Source of the DNA: Segatella copri
Lineage (GTDB): Bacteria > Bacteroidota > Bacteroidia > Bacteroidales > Bacteroidaceae
Assembly (NCBI RefSeq): GCF_949820605.1
Contig: NZ_CATKVU010000006.1
Coordinates: 248,001-312,000 of the forward strand
Reading direction: 5' to 3'
Length of the DNA stretch: 64,000 bases
Positions 59,275 through 64,000 of the stretch are shown in pieces. How positions within the stretch are numbered: the first letter of the stretch is position 1; each line of letters starts with the position of its first letter. The translations under genes were made by a program, and so were the position numbers. Under the pieces are notes generated by a model, which saw only the letters and a list, made by a program, of their open reading frames with translations, was not told the origin of the DNA and ran no database searches.

Positions 59275-61941
59275 ATGAAGAAACAACTATTTTTTATGGC
59301 GATGCTTCTGGCGATGTCGCTTTCTGCCAGCGCACAGCAGCTTCTTCCTTATCAGAATCCGAACCTTTCTGCTGAGGCTAGAGCCAACGATTTGCTTTCC
59401 CGTCTTACCCTGGAAGAGAAGACGAAGTTGATGATGGATACTTCTCCGGCTATCGCCCGATTGGGCATTCCGCAGTTTCAATGGTGGAACGAGGCGCTGC
59501 ACGGAGTGGGGCGAAACGGATTCGTTACCGTTTTCCCTATCACGATGCACATGGCGGCTTCGTGGGACGATACCTTATTATATAAGGTGTTTACTGCCGT
59601 GAGCGATGAGGCGAGAGCCAAGGCGCAGGAGGCGAAGAAAAGCGGCAACATCAAGCGCTACCAGAGTCTGAGTTTCTGGACTCCGAACATCAATATCTTC
59701 CGTGACCCACGATGGGGACGTGGACAGGAAACTTATGGAGAAGATCCATATCTGACCACAAGAATGGGACTTGCCGTGGTGAATGGTTTGCAGGGACAGA
59801 CCTTCGATGGCAAACCGATGTCGGCTCCGGGAGTTCTGGCTACACCTTCCTCACAGGCTCCCCAATACGTCAAGCTCCTAGCCTGTGCCAAGCATTTTGC
59901 CGTACATAGCGGTCCGGAGTGGAATAGGCACAGTTTCAATGTAGAGGATTTGCCTGAGCGGGATTTGTGGGAGACTTATCTGCCCGCCTTCAAATCGCTG
60001 GTGCAGGATGGAAATGTGGCTGAGGTGATGTGCGCCTATCAGCGGATTGACGGAGCGCCTTGTTGCAGCAATGCCAGGTATGAACGACAGATTCTTCGTG
60101 ATGAATGGGGATTCAAGGGATTGATTACTTCTGATTGCGGAGCCATCAACGACTTTTATGTGCCTGGCCGACATGGTACGGCAAAGACTCCGGCTGAGGC
60201 TACGGCGCAGGCAATTGGTGCCGGAACCGACGTGGAATGCGGAAGCGTTTACCGTTCGCTTCCTGAGGCGGTGAAGACAGGACTAATCAGCGAGGAAAAG
60301 GTGAACGAGAGTTTGAAGCGCCTGCTGATAGCCCGTTTTCGTCTGGGTGATTTCGATCAGGACGAGAACGTGCCTTGGACTCAGATTCCATCTTCAGTCA
60401 TTGCCAGCAAGGCGCATAAGAATTTGGCAGAGAAGATGGCAGAAGAGGGCATCGTGCTTCTTCAGAACCGAAACAATCTTCTGCCACTGAAATCATCAGG
60501 AATGAAGTTTGTGGTGATGGGGCCGAACGCCAACGATTCCATCATGCAGTGGGGCAACTATTCGGGTTATCCTACTTCTACTATCACCATCCTGCAGGGC
60601 ATCAGAAAATATGTAAAGGATGCCAAGTATATTCCTGCCTGCACGTTGACAAGAAATGAAGTTTCTGAAAGCCGGTTCAATCTCCTGACTTCTGCCGATG
60701 GCAGCAAGGGGATGAAGGCTACTTATTGGAACAATTCTGAGATGAAGGGCGAGCCGGTGGCTACAGCCATGATGACTTCGCCTATCAATCAGAGTAATGG
60801 TGGAAATACCGTCTTTGCACCGGGAGTGAACCTTACCAACTTCTCAGCCCGATACGAGGGTGTCTTCATTTCTGAACAGGATGAAACCTTGAATATCAAA
60901 ATGGGGTGCGATGATGGTTACCGGCTCATCATTGATGGCGATACGGTGGCGGATGTATGGAAGGGACGTGCCCGTGTGCAGATGCTCAACAAGCCAATCT
61001 CCGTAAAGGCGGGAAAGCCGATGAAGATTCAGGTGGATTATTTCCAGAAGACCGATATGGCGGTGATGCAGTTTGACATCGTGAAGAACTATACGCCAAC
61101 CGAGTCTCAGCTTCTGGCAGAGGTTGGTGATGCTGATGTGGTGGTATTTGTAGGCGGTATTTCTCCTAGTCTTGAGGGTGAGGAGATGAAGGTCTCCGAA
61201 CCGGGATTCAAGGGTGGCGACAGAACCGACATCGAGTTGCCGCAGGCTCAGCGCAAGGTGATGGAGATGCTGCATCGGGCTGGCAAGCGAGTGGTGTTCG
61301 TCAACTGTTCGGGCAGTGCCATTGCTATGGTTCCTGAAACCGAAAATGCGGAGTCTATCCTTCAAGCTTGGTATCCGGGCGAACGGGGTGGCGAAGCCGT
61401 GGCAAAGGTTCTCTTTGGCGAGGTGAATCCATCGGGCAAGCTTCCGGTTACCTTCTATAAGAGTACTTCCGATCTCCCAGATTTCCTCGATTATACGATG
61501 AAGAATCGCACCTACCGTTATTTCAAGGGTGAGGCTCTTTTCCCATTCGGTCATGGATTGAGCTATACATCTTATGAATATGGAAAGCCGGCATTGAAGA
61601 AAGTGAAGAGTGAAGAACGAAGAGTGAAGAATTCTTCGGCTTATTCCTTGAACTTCTCTTTATCTAATAAAGGCAATAGGGAAGGAACGGAAGTGGCGCA
61701 GGTTTACATCCGTAGAATGGATGATGCTGAGGGTCCTATCAAGACCCTGAAAGCCTTCAAGCGCATTACTTTGAAAGCGGGCGAGAAGCAGCAGGTAACC
61801 ATCAGTCTGCCTCGCCAGAGTTTCGAGGGTTGGGATTCCCAGACCAATACCATGCGTGTGGTTCCCGGCAAATATCAGATCTTCGTAGGTGGTTCGAGTG
61901 CTGAGGCTGCGAAGAATGTGATAGAAGTGAAAGTGAAATAA
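59275..61941 (+). CDS. GH3 beta-glucosidase/beta-xylosidase with PA14 domain
   Basis: 888 aa, secreted (signal MKKQLFFMAMLLAMSLSASA). Domains: GH3 N-terminal barrel with LGIPQFQWWNEALHGVGRNG and the nucleophile aspartate D287 in LITSDCGAIND; the C-terminal GH3 sandwich with LPLKSSGMKFVVMGPNAND, interrupted by a PA14 domain (MKATYWNNSEMKGEPVATAM ... IKMGCDDGYRLIIDGD); and a final Fn3-like domain (GNREGTEVAQVYIR). It removes terminal beta-linked glucose or xylose from oligosaccharides in the periplasm. Residues about 776-790 (KKVKSEERRVKNSS) come from an interspersed DNA repeat (61601-61640) inserted in frame at the Fn3 boundary. Confidence 0.94.
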   Translation: MKKQLFFMAMLLAMSLSASAQQLLPYQNPNLSAEARANDLLSRLTLEEKTKLMMDTSPAIARLGIPQFQWWNEALHGVGRNGFVTVFPITMHMAASWDDTLLYKVFTAVSDEARAKAQEAKKSGNIKRYQSLSFWTPNINIFRDPRWGRGQETYGEDPYLTTRMGLAVVNGLQGQTFDGKPMSAPGVLATPSSQAPQYVKLLACAKHFAVHSGPEWNRHSFNVEDLPERDLWETYLPAFKSLVQDGNVAEVMCAYQRIDGAPCCSNARYERQILRDEWGFKGLITSDCGAINDFYVPGRHGTAKTPAEATAQAIGAGTDVECGSVYRSLPEAVKTGLISEEKVNESLKRLLIARFRLGDFDQDENVPWTQIPSSVIASKAHKNLAEKMAEEGIVLLQNRNNLLPLKSSGMKFVVMGPNANDSIMQWGNYSGYPTSTITILQGIRKYVKDAKYIPACTLTRNEVSESRFNLLTSADGSKGMKATYWNNSEMKGEPVATAMMTSPINQSNGGNTVFAPGVNLTNFSARYEGVFISEQDETLNIKMGCDDGYRLIIDGDTVADVWKGRARVQMLNKPISVKAGKPMKIQVDYFQKTDMAVMQFDIVKNYTPTESQLLAEVGDADVVVFVGGISPSLEGEEMKVSEPGFKGGDRTDIELPQAQRKVMEMLHRAGKRVVFVNCSGSAIAMVPETENAESILQAWYPGERGGEAVAKVLFGEVNPSGKLPVTFYKSTSDLPDFLDYTMKNRTYRYFKGEALFPFGHGLSYTSYEYGKPALKKVKSEERRVKNSSAYSLNFSLSNKGNREGTEVAQVYIRRMDDAEGPIKTLKAFKRITLKAGEKQQVTISLPRQSFEGWDSQTNTMRVVPGKYQIFVGGSSAEAAKNVIEVKVK
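61601..61640 (+). repeat. interspersed repeat fragment inside the GH3 gene
   Basis: AAGTGAAGAGTGAAGAACGA is identical to 22171-22190 in the RavA-like gene; it is followed by AGAGTGAAGAATTCTTCGG. In frame, encoding a charged linker. Confidence 0.75.
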
Positions 61942-61954
61942 AATACTGATATAA

Positions 61955-62007
61955 AAAGAGAAAACTCGCCATGACTTTGAGGGTCTTGGCGATCTTTTCT
62001 CGTTTTA
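61955..62007. terminator. bidirectional terminator between GH3 and TonB receptor genes
   Basis: GAGAAAACTCGCCA pairs with TGGCGATCTTTTCTC (small bulge), flanked by A-rich and T-rich runs. Confidence 0.75.
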
Positions 62008-64000
62008 TTTCCCGAATCTGGAAGTATCTACTTCTTCATGCTGCTTGGCCTTGTAGCCGCCGAATCGATAGTTGAGGGAGAGGCCTATGATTCTGCCAAA
62101 GTACATTTTGTTGATGACGTGCTGACCTCGGTAGGTGTCGTGCAGATGGTTGTCGCCTGTCTCGAAGATGTCGTTGCAGTAGGCTTTCAGCTGGAACTTG
62201 TCATCCTTGAGAGGCTTCCAGGTGAGGGCTGCGTTGAGATAGCCTGAGGCAGGGATGTCGATGATTCCCTGGATGGCGTCGGTATGGACGGAAGCATCGA
62301 GGTTGAGAAGCACATGCTTGCCAAAGAGAAAAGTGCCGTTCCACTGGGCTTGACAGAACCATTTGCTGCGGTCGAATGGAAGATCATAGAAGTGGGAATT
62401 CTTGTCGTTCTGATAAATGCCGGTGAAAGTAAGGCGATTCTGCCACCAGTTGCCTATGTTGATTGGGGCTGTGAGCATCAAGCCTACCTGGTTTACATGA
62501 TCGAAGTTGACATGCTTGTATTCCATCTCCTTCTTCTTGTCGCTTTGGTAAGGAAGCTGACGGAATTCATCTTTCGAGTTGTTGAAGAAGAGACTTGCCA
62601 CGTATCTGCTGTGCAGAATGTAGGTAAGCGAGAGGCTGAGGTCTCGTGATGGCTTCAACGTCGGGTTTCCTACAATCTTTCCATATCCGCCCACATTATA
62701 GGTGGTGAAATTCTTCACCGACCAATAGGTAGGGTAGTCTCTGGCGCAATCCAAGTCGAATTGGATGACATGTCCTGCCTTTGGAAGATAGGTGATGGAG
62801 AGTGTTGGGAAGAGGTTCCACTCATCCCAGATTGGGGTGTGGTAATATTCTTCCATGAGCGATGCTTCCATCGTGAGTTTTTGACCGAATGACTTGCTGG
62901 CTCCGACGCAGAAACTCATTTGGTCTTCGTTTTGAATGGTGTTGCCATCAGAAGACTTGTTGTTGTTTTCCTGCGAACTCTTGTCTCTTGATGTGGTATA
63001 ATTGATGCCGTAGTTCAAGCCCCAGTCTTTTCCTAAGTCGTGCTCCTGCTTGAGGTAAGCGTGCCATTTGTCGATTCGCTGCTGGCTTGTGATGTCGTAA
63101 ATCTCATCGTAGAGACTGCTTTTCAGCCATTGTTCATCCGGTGAATTATAATAGGTGTATTCTGCTCCTGCCGAGAAGCCGAATGGTGTGGAGTAATCCA
63201 AGCGGAAGTTGTGAAACTGACTCTTGGCATGGATTCTGAGAAGGGATGTGAAATCGCCATCATCCTCTGACGTTCCTCTCGTGTTATTGAGTTGTGAGGT
63301 GTAGGCAAAGCTGAGCTGATGATTTTTCGCCAGATGATAGTTGATGCCTAGTCGGATGTTGTGGTTGAGATGGCGTTTGATATTGTCGCTATGTGTAGAG
63401 AAGGCATAGGAAGTGCCATCAGTCAAGGTGTGGGCAAACTCATTTTCATAGTAATAATATCTCTTGCCATGACCGAAAGAATAGAGCATGTCTATTTCCC
63501 ATTTCTTGTTGGTGAAGAGCAAGGAGGTGCGCTCTGTGTAACTGTTGCGGTTCTGGTGGGTGTAGCCGCCGAAGAGCTCGCCTTGCAGGGAGTGAAAGCC
63601 TGTGTTGTGCTTCAGCAGGAGGTTGATGACCTGTCCCTTTACCTGATAGCGGGCTGGGGCTGAATAGATGACTTCAGCGTTGGCGATGCGGCTGGTAGGA
63701 ATCGTTTTCAGAAGCGAATAGAGCTGCTCGCTCGTCATGGTGGTAGCCTTGCCGTCTATCATCACGGTTACGGATTGGGCGTTGAGGGTCAAGGCTTCAT
63801 CCTGTTCGCTCACGCCAGGCAGTTGCTTGATGGCTTCATAGGCATTATCCACCGGATGGTTTTTGATGAGTTGAGGCAGGTCATAGGTCAATGCTGCTCC
63901 TTTCACTTTTACGATAGGTCGGTTGCCTTTTACCATCACATCGGGGAGGGAATGGATGATGCTGTCCATTCTCAGGGAATCATTTCTGTTTCCTTGTGCC
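62005..64000 (-). CDS. TonB-dependent receptor-type outer-membrane protein (5' end beyond window)
   Basis: At least 664 codons; the frame stays open from the ATG at 63969 up to the window edge (residues NRNDSLR precede it), so the real start with signal peptide lies outside. Plug: VVMVKGN-like DVMVKGNRPIVKVKGAALTY, YEAIKQLPGVSEQDEALTLN, VTVMIDGKATTMTSEQLYSL, IPTSRIANAEVIYSAPARYQ. The barrel fits the OMP_b-brl_3 type (LNAALTWKPLKDDKFQLKAY, GRIIGLSLNYRFGGYKAKQH). Such proteins lack the usual SusD partner and often export or import peptides or metals; the substrate is unknown. Confidence 0.9.
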   Translation of the reverse strand, partial: AQGNRNDSLRMDSIIHSLPDVMVKGNRPIVKVKGAALTYDLPQLIKNHPVDNAYEAIKQLPGVSEQDEALTLNAQSVTVMIDGKATTMTSEQLYSLLKTIPTSRIANAEVIYSAPARYQVKGQVINLLLKHNTGFHSLQGELFGGYTHQNRNSYTERTSLLFTNKKWEIDMLYSFGHGKRYYYYENEFAHTLTDGTSYAFSTHSDNIKRHLNHNIRLGINYHLAKNHQLSFAYTSQLNNTRGTSEDDGDFTSLLRIHAKSQFHNFRLDYSTPFGFSAGAEYTYYNSPDEQWLKSSLYDEIYDITSQQRIDKWHAYLKQEHDLGKDWGLNYGINYTTSRDKSSQENNNKSSDGNTIQNEDQMSFCVGASKSFGQKLTMEASLMEEYYHTPIWDEWNLFPTLSITYLPKAGHVIQFDLDCARDYPTYWSVKNFTTYNVGGYGKIVGNPTLKPSRDLSLSLTYILHSRYVASLFFNNSKDEFRQLPYQSDKKKEMEYKHVNFDHVNQVGLMLTAPINIGNWWQNRLTFTGIYQNDKNSHFYDLPFDRSKWFCQAQWNGTFLFGKHVLLNLDASVHTDAIQGIIDIPASGYLNAALTWKPLKDDKFQLKAYCNDIFETGDNHLHDTYRGQHVINKMYFGRIIGLSLNYRFGGYKAKQHEEVDTSRFGK

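Overview
The window looks like a chromosome segment of a gut-type Bacteroidales, most likely Prevotellaceae (Prevotella/Segatella copri-like). The reasons are the TTTG / TAnnTTTG promoter pairs 19-21 bp apart with no Shine-Dalgarno sequences, TonB-dependent receptors with carboxypeptidase-like plug extensions, a PA14-containing GH3 enzyme, a PafA-type phosphatase, a C_GCAxxG_C_C protein and PF09820-type AAA/PD-(D/E)XK proteins. No tRNA, rRNA, CRISPR array or intact transposase gene was seen.

Layout. 1-3.2 kb: an RND efflux adaptor with the start of its permease, and a dicarboxylate/amino-acid symporter. 3.3-20.1 kb: an accessory, visibly AT-rich stretch lying between two paralogous AAA-ATPase/PD-(D/E)XK genes. 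It holds two arrays of 18-bp palindromes, a MNT/HEPN toxin-antitoxin pair, a tightly packed operon (7336-14891: membrane-anchored nuclease-like protein, E2-E1-JAB-like fusion, SecA-like ATPase with SEC-C tail, 56-aa basic protein, phosphodiester-glycosidase-like lipoprotein), a DUF1810 protein, a PBP-like lipoprotein without catalytic residues, a GH25 lysozyme and several very small genes. 20.4-36.4 kb: core-type genes (asd, RavA/ViaA-like pair with a C_GCAxxG_C_C gene between them, L-fucose isomerase family, TerC, NlpE-like lipoprotein, carboxylesterase, GDPD, TonB receptor, PafA-type phosphatase). 36.6-41.1 kb: a glycosyltransferase / phosphatase-superfamily / GT4 / flippase-like operon. 41.1-49.5 kb: an AAA_14/DUF4143 ATPase behind four 40-bp-spaced palindromic sites, an OprB-type porin, a Mg2+ P-type ATPase and a two-component system, and a thioesterase. 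49.5-56.2 kb: a second accessory patch with a long inverted-repeat element, a 58-bp palindrome, two pseudogenes (Rpn/PD-(D/E)XK type and GIY-YIG type) and a 1331-aa single-chain restriction-methylation-specificity protein. 56.3-64 kb: copper ATPase, Hsp20, GH3 glucosidase and a TonB receptor running off the end.

How genes may work together. The most interesting unit is 7336-14102, where a ubiquitin-like conjugation module (E2-E1 fusion) is coupled by 2-25 bp gaps to a nuclease-like membrane protein and a SecA-type translocase/helicase ATPase. This looks like a defence or protein-modification system whose full composition I do not recognise. The two-component pair at 46.7-48.9 kb probably controls the adjacent Mg2+ ATPase: four TTAGA(A/G) direct repeats at exact 11-bp spacing, the pattern bound by OmpR/PhoB-family regulators, sit just upstream of its promoter. 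The TonB receptor, GDPD and divergent PafA-type phosphatase suggest phosphoester scavenging. Several non-coding repeat classes (22-23-bp palindrome arrays, GAAGAGTGAA-type insertions, shared hairpins) run through the accessory parts.
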